64,000 nucleotides of DNA from Epiperipatus broadwayi (lineage: Eukaryota > Onychophora > Udeonychophora > Euonychophora > Peripatidae), in assembly GCA_028023455.1 (NCBI GenBank), contig JAQFVV010006203.1, forward strand, positions 14,670,348-14,734,347, read 5' to 3'. Below the pieces are notes generated by a model. It made no database searches. It saw only the letters and a program-made list of their open reading frames with translations, and was not told the DNA's origin. The first letter of the stretch is position 1. The number at the start of each line of letters is the position of its first letter. Positions 11,201-24,700 of this stretch are shown here, in pieces. The translations under genes and the position numbers were made by a program.

Positions 11201-14200
11201 GCTCATTTCCTTGTACAATCATATAGATCTGAATCCAGTTCAGTATCGATTTATTTTGGTATCTTTAGTTTTTTAATAATCATATATACCATCATCCTTT
11301 GGCCAAGATTGACTTTAAAACACTAAAATTATGACATGTCCATCATTTTTTATGCATACCCAATCTATTAAAATAGGAGAAACTCTATTCAAACAGTATT
11401 TTCACCCAGCACAGGTCCTGGTAATCAATGAATGCTAAAAGGTTTGTGCATCAAAATCCCTATCTAGTGCCTACTCATTCAATATCCCCAGACTAGTTTC
11501 TAGCTTGTGGCTTTTTATAGTCAAAAAGCTTGTATTTGAGAGCACTGCACCTAGATATAGTACAACCAAACAGCAGCTACTGTTTATCTTTCTAGTTAAT
11601 TGTAAATCTATGAGCACAAAATGAAATCACAATATCGTTTTCAATCCAAGCTTATTTACTTGTATAATAAATAGTAGCTAAGCCTAGTTCACTATCTATA
11701 CATTTTGCTGTCTTTGGTTTCTAATAACCATAGTCACCACCATCCCTTAGCCAGAATTGGTATTAAATCACTAAAACATTACATGAGCACCATTTCTTAT
11801 ATTTACACAATCTGTTACGACAGTAGCAACTCTCGTCAAATCGTAGTGCTTTCAGATCCAAGACTCCTCACTCAGGAAGGCCACAAGCTGGAAATTAGTC
11901 TGGGGATATTGATGAGTGGGCATTAGATAGGAATTTTGATGCACAGATCAGCATCAATGAATTGCTGTGACTTTCGTTGGGTAGCACTGCTGTTTGGAGA
12001 GAGTTCTACTGTTTTAACAGATTGTGTAAGCATAAGAAATATTGGTCATGTAATGTTTTGGTATTTTAATGCCCATGCTGGTTAGAGGATGATGGTGATT
12101 ATGGTTATTAAAAACTACAAACACTAAAATGTGTAGATACTGAACTGGGTTCAAATCTGAATGACTATATAAATAAATTAGCTTAAATTGGAAAAAATGA
12201 ATTTTCATTTTGGGCTCATAACATTATATTTAGCTAAAAAGATTGGCAAAACTCTCCATACAGTAGTACCACCCTGTGCTAACCAGAGTAATCAATAAAT
12301 GTAGGCTTGTGCATAAAATCCCTATCTAGTGCCTACTCATCCAATATCCCCAGACTAGTTTCTGGCTTGTGGCCATCATCAGTGAGGAGCCTTGGATCTG
12401 AGAGCACTGCACCTAGATATTAGGATCTATTGCAACCCTCCAGCAGTGATCTTTTAACTCTACTTTACTACAAAACTATGCGAATGAAATTGGGGAAAAT
12501 ACAAAAATATTTTCAATCTAAGCTCAATAGCTTATATAGTCATTTGGGTCTGAACTCAATTTAGCATTCATTGATGATGGCCACAAGCCAGAAACTAGTC
12601 TGGGGATATTGCATGAGTAGACACTAGATAGGGATTTTATGCAGAAGCCTTCTGACATCTATTGATTACTGTGGTTAGCACAGGGTGGCACTACTGTATG
12701 GAGAGTTTTGCCTTTGTTTACAACAATTATGTTCTAGTATGAGATGGTGATCATGTGATGTTTAGTGGTTTAACACCAATCCTTCCTAATAGGATAGTGG
12801 TGGCTATGGTTGTTTAAGAGCCAAAAACACCAAAATGTATGGGTGCTGAATTGAGTTCAGACCCATATGACTATATAAGCTATTGAGATTAGATTGAAAA
12901 TATTTTTGTGTTTTCCAAATTTCATTGTCATAGTTTTGTAGTAAAGTAGAGTTAAAAGATGGCTGCTGGAGGGTTGCATTAGATCCTAAGATCTAGGTGC
13001 AGTGCTCTCAGATCCAAGGCTCCTCACTGATGATGGCCCCAAGCCAGAAACTAGTCTGGGGATATTGGATGAGTAGGCACTAGATAGGGATTTTATCCAC
13101 AAACCTTCTGACATCTATTGATTACTCTGGTTAGCACAGGATGGCACTACTGTATGGAGAGTTTTGCCTTTGTTTACAACAATTATGTGCTAGTATGAGA
13201 TGGTGATCATGTGATAAAAAGATTGGAGGATTGTACTAGATCCTAAGATATAAATGCAGTAGTCTCAGATCCAAGACTCCTCATTGATGAAGGCCATAAG
13301 TTAGAAAATAATCTGGAATATTGGATGATTAGGCATTAAATAGGGATTCTGATACACAAATCTTCTAGCATTTATTGGTTAGAGCAGCTTGCACAGAATG
13401 GAATTACTGTTTTTGAGAGAGAGTTTCTACTGTTTAATAGATTGGGTAAGCTGTGATTTTCTGAATGTATAAGTTTATTCAATTAAGAATGAAAAAATAT
13501 TTTAGAATGCCTAATAAGGATCAAAAAGATTAATATTCTTAAATATTTACTGCTTTTCTAAGGTTTGTTTATAAATTATATAATATTTTGTTTTGGGACA
13601 TACCACTGATTATTTTATATATAGAGCTCGCAAAATAATCTTTTAACAAGCTTAGAGAATGTCCTCAACTCCAGAGCAGTTTCTGCTTCTCTAAGCTTGT
13701 TAAGAGCTTATTTTGCAATCTCTACATATAATATTTGTAAATACAAGCTTATTAAATTAAATCATGTGACATCTGACTTGATTTTTTTATCACTCTTTAT
13801 CTTATATTTTATTTTCCTATAGATATCTGGTAGTTCAGAACATTAAATATAAATAGAATGCTGAATAGAATTCAGAACTATATGGCTTAAAAGATTAATA
13901 TTCTGTTTCAAAACTGTAAGACATCAGATATTTCACATTATTATTTTGGATAGCATAAAAACAGGAGATTAAGTGGCAAAGAAAATAAAGTAACTTAAGA
14001 TTATATAATAAAAAAACTTAAGTAGGGAATGAGATTTAGTAGAGAGAAAAGTACTACAAGAATTCTGAAATCACTTTTATGACATGAGCAAATGAAAAAA
14101 AAGCAATTGGTTTTCTGATATAAAGTGTGATCCTATATAAAGCTGAAATGTAGTAATATGTCAGTAAAAAAAAATAACCATTAATAGTTACTGAAAAGAT

Positions 14201-15678
14201 AATTACAAAGAAAATCTGGCTTAAAAAAGAATGAGATAATTTGAAAAGTTTTGCTAAGAATAAAAGATAATGGTTGGTATACAAAACAAATAGTTTACAA
14301 GTATTAGACATCACGTGATCACCATTTCTTATGCATCCATTGATTACCAAAGCTTGTGCTGGGTGGCACTACTGTATAGAGAGTTTAATAAAGTATTAGA
14401 TATACTGAAGGAGAAATTTCCATGGAATTTTTTTAAAATCAATATCCTTTGAGCCAAATAAAAGGAGGATCATTAAATAAAATTTATGGGTAAATAAAAA
14501 GGGAATCTACATGGAGCATAAATATAAGAAATCTGAAGATTATCAAGTTAAAAGAGATGGTCAAATCGGTATGGAGATGAGGGTGCCAATCATAAAAACA
14601 TATATAAGAAAAAATATATATTCTTTAGAGGAGACATTTTGGATTTTTTTTATTATCAATAATCTCCCAATAACAACAGATTAACTGAAAAGTTCAGTGC
14701 AGTGATAGAGAGATGGACTCTGGAGTTTGAAGTTCATTGATCATGATGCCAGATCTATCACTTCTGATGCTCAAATTTCTTTTGAGATCACTAGTATATC
14801 CATATGTGGTGACACACAGTTGAAGGTAAAACTAAAATGAGAATTATAATACCAAGGTGGCTTAGAACTTTTGAGGAATTTCTACATTCTCATAATCATA
14901 GCTAATAACATCCACACTATATATTGAAAGGAAGCATGCTTCCCTTTTCCAAGAAATGGACTCTTTAATCCACAATTTTTATATTTTTTAATATCTTTTG
15001 CTTATACATTTCACTTTTCCCCAGATAATTCTTTGGCTATGATTACAAATTTATAGAAAATCCTCGAAAGCACTAAGCCACCTTAGTATTATAATTCTCA
15101 TTTCAATTTCAACTTTAACATAGCTCAATGTATATGTAAACAAAGGAAGTAAATCACCCTCCTCCAATCTATGACTTAAAAGCACTCTAAATGTTGAACA
15201 TCAATATTAAGGAAAGTTTACATATCTGTTATTATTATATGAGCTCAATAGTAATAAACCATTTGATTATTTTTTATAACAGACTCATCATCATGATTTC
15301 AATATTTATCATTTGAAAAAAATTACTAAATTTGAAAGTTCTAATTTTTGTGTGAGCCTGCTGAATAAACTCTACTGTAAATCTTCTTTGGTCAGCCATT
15401 TCCTCGTCTCATGCCCTCAGTGGTTGCCCTCTTTCTCTCTCAGTTTATTACTATACACAATGGTAAAGGGGCAGATTGAAGGGCTAAATTTGTGATTCAT
15501 CTGGGAAAATAAAAAAATCAATCTCATTATAGTCATTTGAATAGAATTACTGCACTTGTCTCATCACATTGGGATTGAACAACACATGATCTCTTAAAGC
15601 AATAAACCATAATGGCAGAGTTGAAGCCTATCCATTAAAGTTTGAAGATTTGTTATCTTAATATAAAACTGAGTAGTG

Positions 15679-15727
<49 letters not shown>

Positions 15728-18700
15728 ATCCAGACCAATTGATGAGTGCTGGTTCAGCATGAAATACATATATTGAAAATAAATGTTTTTCACATGTATA
15801 TGATCATGTGCATTAGTTATATTGGATAGAGTGGATGACTGTAGGGAGCTTGAAAGTCTGTGCTCAATTCCCCTTTAATAAAAATGCTATTGTAAACTTT
15901 GAATGACATTTATGATAGCAAATGATATTTCTTCTGTAAGTTTTATAGTGATCTGAGGATTGTAAGAGATTGGCCTAAGTTCCATGCAGTATTTGAAATG
16001 ACCTGCTAAACATAGATCATCACCAAAATCTACAATAATGATGTAGGAACAAAAGTGAAGGAGTACATTGTAATTAGCAACAAATATGGATTTTTAGATG
16101 TAAATGTTAATAATTTTAATAGGATTCTCTATATAATTTAGAAATAAATTTCAGCAATCATGTATTCAGGAAAAGTATCAATTAGAAGCAAACATTATTT
16201 GCTGAAATTGGGTTAGACATTAGATAGTATAATTTCAGTGAATAACTCCTATTTTAACTGATATTTTGTCCGGTTATATCATAACTGAAATTTAATCTAT
16301 AAAATATATGGAGAAATGTATTTCTCCCACTAAAATTGTTTATAATATATGCACACACACAAAGGGAGAAAATGTGTATGAATAAATATGGAAAAAATTA
16401 TTGATGAGGGAAATAATGATTTAAATTTTTTGTAATCAATTATTTTAGGCTGCAGTGTTATTCAGTAACTTCACTTACAACTGTGGAGGAGTATTGGTAC
16501 ACCCACAATATGTAGCAACAGCAGCACACTGTGTTAAATCGTAAGTAATTGATGTGCTTAGATTAATATTGTTATAATCAATTATTGTATTTTTAAACAG
16601 AATCTCACTCTACTTTGATCAAACCTATCTTCAATTGTCACATGATCAACTGATAATGCATCTGTTTTCAAATCTGGATTAATTTTTTGTAAATTGAGAT
16701 TTAGGATTTTTTTCTGCTAACCAGCCCATAGCCAATCTAGCTAACCATCTAATATTGGTCAGTAAATAGATATCTTATCGTTTTAACTAAAAGATAAAAC
16801 AAGTATGGAAAAATGTTCAAATCCTCATATGCCAGAAATTGAAAAACCTAATGTGTAATGTCTTTTTCTTCAATGTTTATCAATGAAGAGCTGTTGGAAA
16901 ACCATTTAAGCTCCAGTGGGCCACTTAAAGTCTGTTTTATCTTTTCTTATTCTTTATGTTAAATATAAGTTTTGAGCTGTCAGTCGTTGGAGATAATGAA
17001 CTACTTAGAACTGGTCCGTCCCCCCCCAACTATTTTTAATAAAGTTATTATCTTAAAAATTCTGTCTCCAATTCTTTTAATTTCTCATCTATTAAAGTTT
17101 AAAAGATAAAAGGCTATTAAATTTTCATTTACTTCAAAAGTACAGTACATTATAATTTTTGTAATTATTATAATCTGTTTTGCACGAGATAAAGATTAAT
17201 TTTTTTTCTTAATTCTTTCCACCTATTTTGTTTTATTCCATCATAAGTTTTTATTTTGGCTGGCATATTCCAGAGAAGGAAATTAAGATCAATATTTTTT
17301 TTCTAAATTATGATTTTTATAATATCTACTTAAAAGGTATATGTAAATTTACCCTGGGCGATTTGGTGTAGGGATTGGGATGTCCCAGGATTGATTCTGG
17401 CGGTCATACTTCTTGTGAATTTCTGAGCAATAAAACCAATAGCATTTTTTAAAATTTATGTGTAAATATTTTTTCTTCCTTTACCCCCATGCACATGTAA
17501 TGATATAGTCATCAATTTTTTTTTGTATTTATAAAATGTAGTTAAGCATCTTAGATTCGTAAGCATTAATTCGTAGTTCTAAAATTTTTACAAATTTTCA
17601 TATTACTAAGGGTCCTGATTTAGTATGTGCTCATGGTCATTTTGAATTCTAAGAACTGCCCAAAAAAAATCTCACTGATACATCCAAGCAATAAATGACA
17701 TCCATTATCAATACATAGTTGTGATACTAAATTGTTCGCTATAGAAACTGACCAGTACATTTTATGATTTCTTCCCTTATAATTTTTAAATATCTCAATA
17801 AATTAAAAAAAGATTAATTACTCCAACTCTAGCCATGTATAGTCTGGTGCAATGGTAGGGTGGCAGATTCTGGAATTCAAGGTCCATGGTGACTCAGTTT
17901 ATATAATACTTCTAATTTTTGAACATTTTATGCTCCTGATCAATAAATTATTCAATTTATTTTATTCAAAGTCCAAGATTTTTTTTACTACAGCTGAGCT
18001 GAATTCTTATATTGAAGGAAGACAATATATTTATTTTTGACTTTATTTTACATTGGTACTTAGAAATAATTTACTTCTTTATATAAAAATGATCTCTTTG
18101 AACAATTATCAATGGATTTAAGGTATGCTTCACATATCAATTCAAATTACTTTCTTTAGTTGAATCATGGAGTGGTTGCACTTCAGAAAGTCATGCTATC
18201 ATTTTCATTGAAAGTTATGTAAAAACTTCTTCAGATTATCAACATCACTTCTCAAAACCCTCCAATCACCACAATTGTCATATGAGTTTCAAGCAACATC
18301 ATTTACTCTTTATATTTGATACATTAATTTTATTTTGTCAATAATTTACAATTAAATTTAAAAATGAAATATATAATTATGATCAAAGGGCTTTAGTAAT
18401 TTAAATTTAGTTGAAATTTCTTTAGGTATATATTTCAAACAATAGCATAGTGGAAAGGTTTTACATTTCCTTGTCATTTTGCAGTAGATTGATTACAAAG
18501 TAAATTGGTGAATGTTTAACAGCTTATAAACTTATTTCTTTTACCTCTCTTCCTTTTATTCTCCACTTTCATTTCTAACATATTCATTGTAGTTTTACTT
18601 CTAAATATATCCACCTAATTTTTCTTCTTAATTATTTTAATCAATAATTTTTGTTTTTGTTCAAAAATTATATATTTCTACTCTTATCTTTTCCATTACT

Positions 18701-21700
18701 ACTAACTTCTACAACCACACTTCTAGAGCCTACAATCTTTTCTCCTCTCTTTATTATATATGTTTATTCAAGTTTATTCAATATAATGTTTTTTAGTCCG
18801 TCTGGATAAATCTTGTAACTCAATTTTCACTCTTTTTCAATTTTTGATCTAGGTGAAACTTTGCATATATATGTATTCCTGATGACAATATTTTTTTAAA
18901 GTTTGTAACACTTTTAGCAAAAAATTAATGAGAATTTTAATTTTTTAATTTTATACGTAACATTGAGGCTAGTGGTATTTAGTAACGCTCCTTATAATTT
19001 AATACTGAATTTGTTTAAAACTGGATTAATTTCAATAATTCGATGTTACATATATAAAATTAAGAAGTAGAAAATAAAAAATATAAATAAATATTATAAA
19101 GTTGTTTATATACATAAATGCACTATAAAGTAAAAAAAAATCTTCAGTCTTCTTAAATAAAAGCTTGGACATAATTTACATAAGTAGACATTTAAAATAT
19201 TTTTCATATGAAGGAATATTAAATTTAAACTGTTTAATTATAATTCTTGCTTGATAAGGAGGCCATAAAAATAATAGAAAGTGGAACTAAGATTGAATAA
19301 TATTTCTGTAGTGTAATTTTCATTATACCACTTACACAGTGTAGGGATTAGCTTTTAATATTTTGTGGAGGCATAAAATCATAAACATATGACCAAAGAA
19401 ATGTGAAAAAGATTTATGATCCTCAAGATGCACATTTCTGTACATTTCATGCTGAAGCAGCAGTCATCACTTGGCTCAGATCACAATCTCTTATCCATAT
19501 CTTTATTGTTGTTCAGCACCCACACACATATAGCAAATTACTACAGTTTGACTGATAAGTGTCAAATATGCTGCCCTCACAACTTTGACACAAATTTTTC
19601 AATGAAAGTATATTAATAACTTTTATTAATCATTCATAAGACTAGAGATTATCCAATAACGAATAATATTTCTGTAGTGTAATTTTCACTACACCACTTT
19701 CATGCAAGGTAGGGACTGGTTTCCACCCACTCTTAACACTTTGTGCAAGAATATCAATCATGAACATATGACCAAAGACATGTGAAAAAGATCTATGATT
19801 CCCAAGATGCATATTTCATGCTGAACCAACACTCATCAATTGGTCCAAACTACAATCTCTTACATACATCTTTATCATGGTTTAATTTATATACAGATAA
19901 CAAATTACTAAAGTTTGATTGTCAAGTGTCAAATTTACTGTTCTCACAACGTTGACACAAATCTTTTAATGAAAGTATATTAATAATTTTTATTAGTCAT
20001 TCATAAGACTAGAGATTATCCAATAATGGAAAATATTTCCACTACACCACTCTCATGCAAGGTACGGACTAGTTTCTATCTGCTTTTAACACTTTTTGGA
20101 AGGATGGAATCATAAGCATATGTCAGACATATGAAAAAGATCAGTAATTTCCAAAATACTTCAGAAATATTATTCCTTATTGGATAATCTCGTCTAATGA
20201 ATGATTAATAAAAATTATTAATATATATGAAACTAAGACGGTTTATAAATATGAGAAGTCCATGTTTTTATTTGCAGAAATGAAAAAAAAAATTTTTTTT
20301 TACTTTTTAATGCATTTATATGAATAAAAGCTTTTTTTGATTTTTTTTTAAAAAAATATTTTAAATTTCAATTCTCCAAGTCTCTATCTAATAAAACCAT
20401 ACTTTAAACAACATATTTTGGAATTCATTTTTAGTTCTAATTTCAAAATACCACAGAATAATTTTAAATTTTATTAAAAGCTTGTTTAACTATTGATAAT
20501 ATCCTGCTGTTTTTTTTTTTAAAGTATGGCTTTTTTATATATTTTTATTATGGGATTTTAATATAGTAGTAAAAAAACCCACTTTCTTTGTTGTTAATGG
20601 TGACCAAGTTTTTACCTGTCTTAAACTTATGAAAATAACTTTCACATGTTCAGAAGACAGGATTAATATAAAAAAAAACAGAGAATCAAATGTTCAATAA
20701 AATGGTAGAATTACCTATTCAAGAACTAAAGATTCCTATATCAAAACTTTTGGTATGTGAATGTTACAAGCATCCAGAATGACTAGCCATTCAATTACAA
20801 TTATTATGACCAAATAAATGTATAAAATATAGACAAATAAGTAGAATGGTTATTACATTAGCATTATATTTTTGATGTCTTTGACATCAGAAATGAAAAT
20901 GTCTACCATTTTGATACTTTTTCTTTTAGAGAGAGAATCTTGGGATAAATAAATAATACACATCAGAAAATTATCAGTAGCTTCATACACCTCTGAGATA
21001 AAATGACATAATGAGTTTGAAATTGATCAGATTATTGGAGCATAAGATTTTGAATCCATTTGAATTGTTTATTTTAAGATTAACAATCTCAAATAATGTC
21101 TACCTCAAATAAAATAACAAAATAATATCGGTATATAACATTTTGCTTTTATATTCTACTTATAAATCTATATAATATTTTGATAAAGATATATTAGCAC
21201 ATACAGTTTAGTTGCATGTTCAGTCTAAATAAGTGTTTTTAAACAATAAGTGTTTAGATCAGCAATGTTTTCTAAGCAGTATTCTGAAATAGTAAGATAT
21301 AAATGTCAAGCAGAGACTAATAATGAAGCTATGCAAGTTAATATGCTAATGGTTATGAACTTCAAATTGATAACTTATTGAATCTATTTTAATGAGAATA
21401 CTTATAATAGGGTTCATGGTAGAGATATATAAAAAGAAAAAACCAATTCAAAGGAAGGATCTAGAAAGGCAAGTTAGGAATGCAGATTTCTGTATGTGCC
21501 AAAAGCAGTCTAGAGCATGCTATAAGTCAACTGGATGTTTTTTCCCCTCCATATACATATTCTTTTTTTTTCTCCTTAATATTTTTCTTTTTCCTCTTCT
21601 TTTCTAATTATAATATGGAATTTAAATGAGAAAAACACAAATAGTATTAAATATATAGCTTTAATGCATTTTTGGTGTATAAATGTTGTAGAATGGCGCT

Positions 21701-24700
21701 CTTTAAGAGACTTAATGATGCCACCTATATAAGATGAACAAAATAATTTCATAAGCACAAATCAAGCTAATTTTATCAAATAATCTTTTGTGTATTAATA
21801 TTGGAGTTAATTAATCGAATATACTTTATATTATAATTTATATGCATAAATCATCATTCATGTCAAAATGTTACATAAATTGAAAAATATATATATCTGA
21901 GGGATTTAATGATGATTAGTTTCTGATATTCAGGATTATAGTAATTGTTATTTAACAGTGTGGTGGTTGGTGGAAAAGATCATTAATATTTATCATTATA
22001 TACAAAAGTGGCATTCCAAAATATAATTTAATACCAGGTTGTTAAACACCTAGTTTGAGACCTGGAATTTAAATTAATTATTCTAATTAGATAAGTCAAA
22101 TTAACCTTATGTCTCATTGGACCATTACATATTTTTTGTGCTTTTTATCCATTTATATTCGATTTTTATTATTGCACCTGGCCTTGTAAAGGCCCATGTT
22201 TTTTTTAATTAGTTGTTTTAACAATTTTTTTAAAGATTTAAAGTAAATTAAAGAAAAGATTTTAAATGTGCACAGGAGCAGTCATTATGGAAGAATACAA
22301 AAATGACAGGCTGAAAGCTCATTGTTTTTGTAATAATTAATTGCTTTAACAATTTTTTTTTAAAGATTTACTGTAAATTAAACAAAACACTTTAATATTA
22401 TATCAATAAATTTCTGAATTTTAATAAAGCTAAATTAAAATTTACACTTTGAAATATACATATTATATTTGACAGAGCAAATATATATTTACTCCAACAC
22501 CCTCTGAATAAAAAAATTGAATTTTTTTTCCCGATAGTGTTACAACTAATTGTAATATTTTTTTTATAGCTTTATTAATAGTTACCATTTATTAATGTTG
22601 GAATACAAAAACATTGGCAATATTTTTTTATTAAATATAATATTTGTAATATATTTATTTAATTGGTTACTTTAACAATTTTTTTAAAGATTTAATGTAA
22701 ATATGTTTTTCTATTAAACATTACACAATTATAAAAGTTTGTTATTTTAAATTAAACATTGCTAAATATGTCATTCATCTGAACTATATCAGAGTGACAG
22801 ACTATGAAAGCACAGAGTATCTTAACATTGAATTATGAATTGACATTTGAGGCTGTTTCTGCAGTTGGTTGGTAACCTTTACCGCAAAATATATACTATA
22901 TCTCTGTAGTTAAAAGCACTTGTGCTAATTTTTTCCCCAGTATTTTTTATAAAATGGCAGAATTACTTCCTTTGCATAAACAGTGGTTGTAATATGACAT
23001 TGGACAAACATACGTTCACCAATCAGACAACAGAGAAAATATGGATTTTATATATAAGATAATGTTCTGTAATTTTAATTTTGGAGTTATTATCATTTTT
23101 ACAATTATTATTATCATAATCATCATATCAAATATTACAATTAATAATTGTTTATGTAAAACATACATATCTATTTTTTTTAATTAAGGTCTTCTTTGTT
23201 TTGTTTGCCTAATACTTATAATCAAGGTTTTACTAATGTTAATATTTTTGTATTAGATTTAAAAATAAATTATTATTAATCTTACAAGAAAATATGACAT
23301 ATAAACATATTCATAATTTGATATATGGTGCAATTCTGTAATTGGTTTATTACTGTAATTTTGTAAGGTCAGTCAATAGAATAATCAGGGGTGTAACTAC
23401 TGAGTCATCAAAGGAATATAATGCCTGTGGGCTCACAAGTCCAGGGGCCCATAAACTTGAGAATCAAAATTCTGAGTTTTAAAATGGTACTCTTTTGAAT
23501 TTCTGCCAGTGGGCTCAATTTTTCTAGTTATGTACTGATAATAATAGTGATGATTATGATTATGACAATAATAAGCTTCCATGCTTTTTAATGCACTAGA
23601 GATAGCATAGTCTTTGTTATTAGCTTGCAACATTCAACTTTCAATCAAATAAAAAAAAATCAAATTTTTATTGCTTGAAAGTTCGTAATTTGAACCCTGA
23701 AAGTGATAGAATTGGGCTATGATCCATAGATCTTGAACTCTAGCATTTGCCATTATACCAAATACATCAAATCATGACTATAATTAATTCATTACAAAAG
23801 ATCTGGTTAGTGAAACAATGTCTGATGATTCATTTGCACGTTTAACATATTATTAGTCATCAATTGTTCAATCCATTAGGTTAAGATGACATATGTCTGC
23901 ATCATATTATACAGTTAGTTTATAAGTTGTTCTGCTCATGAAGTTTATGACTGATTATTTTACTATATTTAAAAATATGTTGACTTCTTTAATTATCCAT
24001 ATCATATAAATATTGAATGTTTTTATTTACTGTGAAAAATTGATGTACATTATATATTGTAGCAAAAAAAAATATCCATCTAAATTTCATAGTGAAGTAT
24101 ATAATTAAAAAAATACATATTTTTACATATTATAATGTATTATGGTAGAAAAGCAATCAGTCATAAGCTTCATAAGGAGACCAATTTGGAGACTAAAGGT
24201 ATAAAATAATGCAGACATATATCATCATAAGTTAAAGGCTTGACCAATGGATAATAAATAGTATGTCATAAGTTTAAATGAATTATCATATACAGTATTG
24301 TTTTATTAACCAGATCTTTTGTATGGAAGGCAAAGTTACTATTGCTATAATTCTTCAAGGAATATTTCAAGTACCAGATTTGCTGATGAATAAATAGTTG
24401 CTGGGCAAAACATCTGTTCTATGAGCACTTTGGTTCATTCTTTAAACATATCATAGCTGTTAATAATTTTCAAGATTTATTTAAAGTTTAATACTGTAAA
24501 GATTATATTTGAAATACAGGCATTCTTCATATACCTGGAGCTTAATTGTAAATATGAACACTGATTATATATATGTGTGGAGATGATGATCTGGATCAAG
24601 CACAAAATATGTATATTGGTGTTTATCTTTTCTACATGTGTGTAGTCATGTGTATCAGTGGTATGAGATAGTGTGGATAGTTGAAGGTGCTTGAAATTCT

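Larger units (their letters stand above)
8256..16448 (+). other. Intron 1 of the visible protease gene (8.2 kb)
   Basis: A phase 0 intron with GT...AG ends. It holds inverted repeats P2, P3, P4 and P5, the family B cluster (10690-13440), a family B end, a tRNA-like SINE remnant, half element A4 and a (TA)n run, all listed separately. Two segments near 9196-9420 and 9630-9720 are family E repeats. In 8958-9195, 9740-10690 and 15900-16448 I see only AT-rich sequence. Confidence 0.85.

Noticed and set aside
10690-13440. CRISPR-like or satellite array
   Set aside because: Repeats are long, mixed in orientation and bounded by inverted termini; they are MITEs in a eukaryotic intron.
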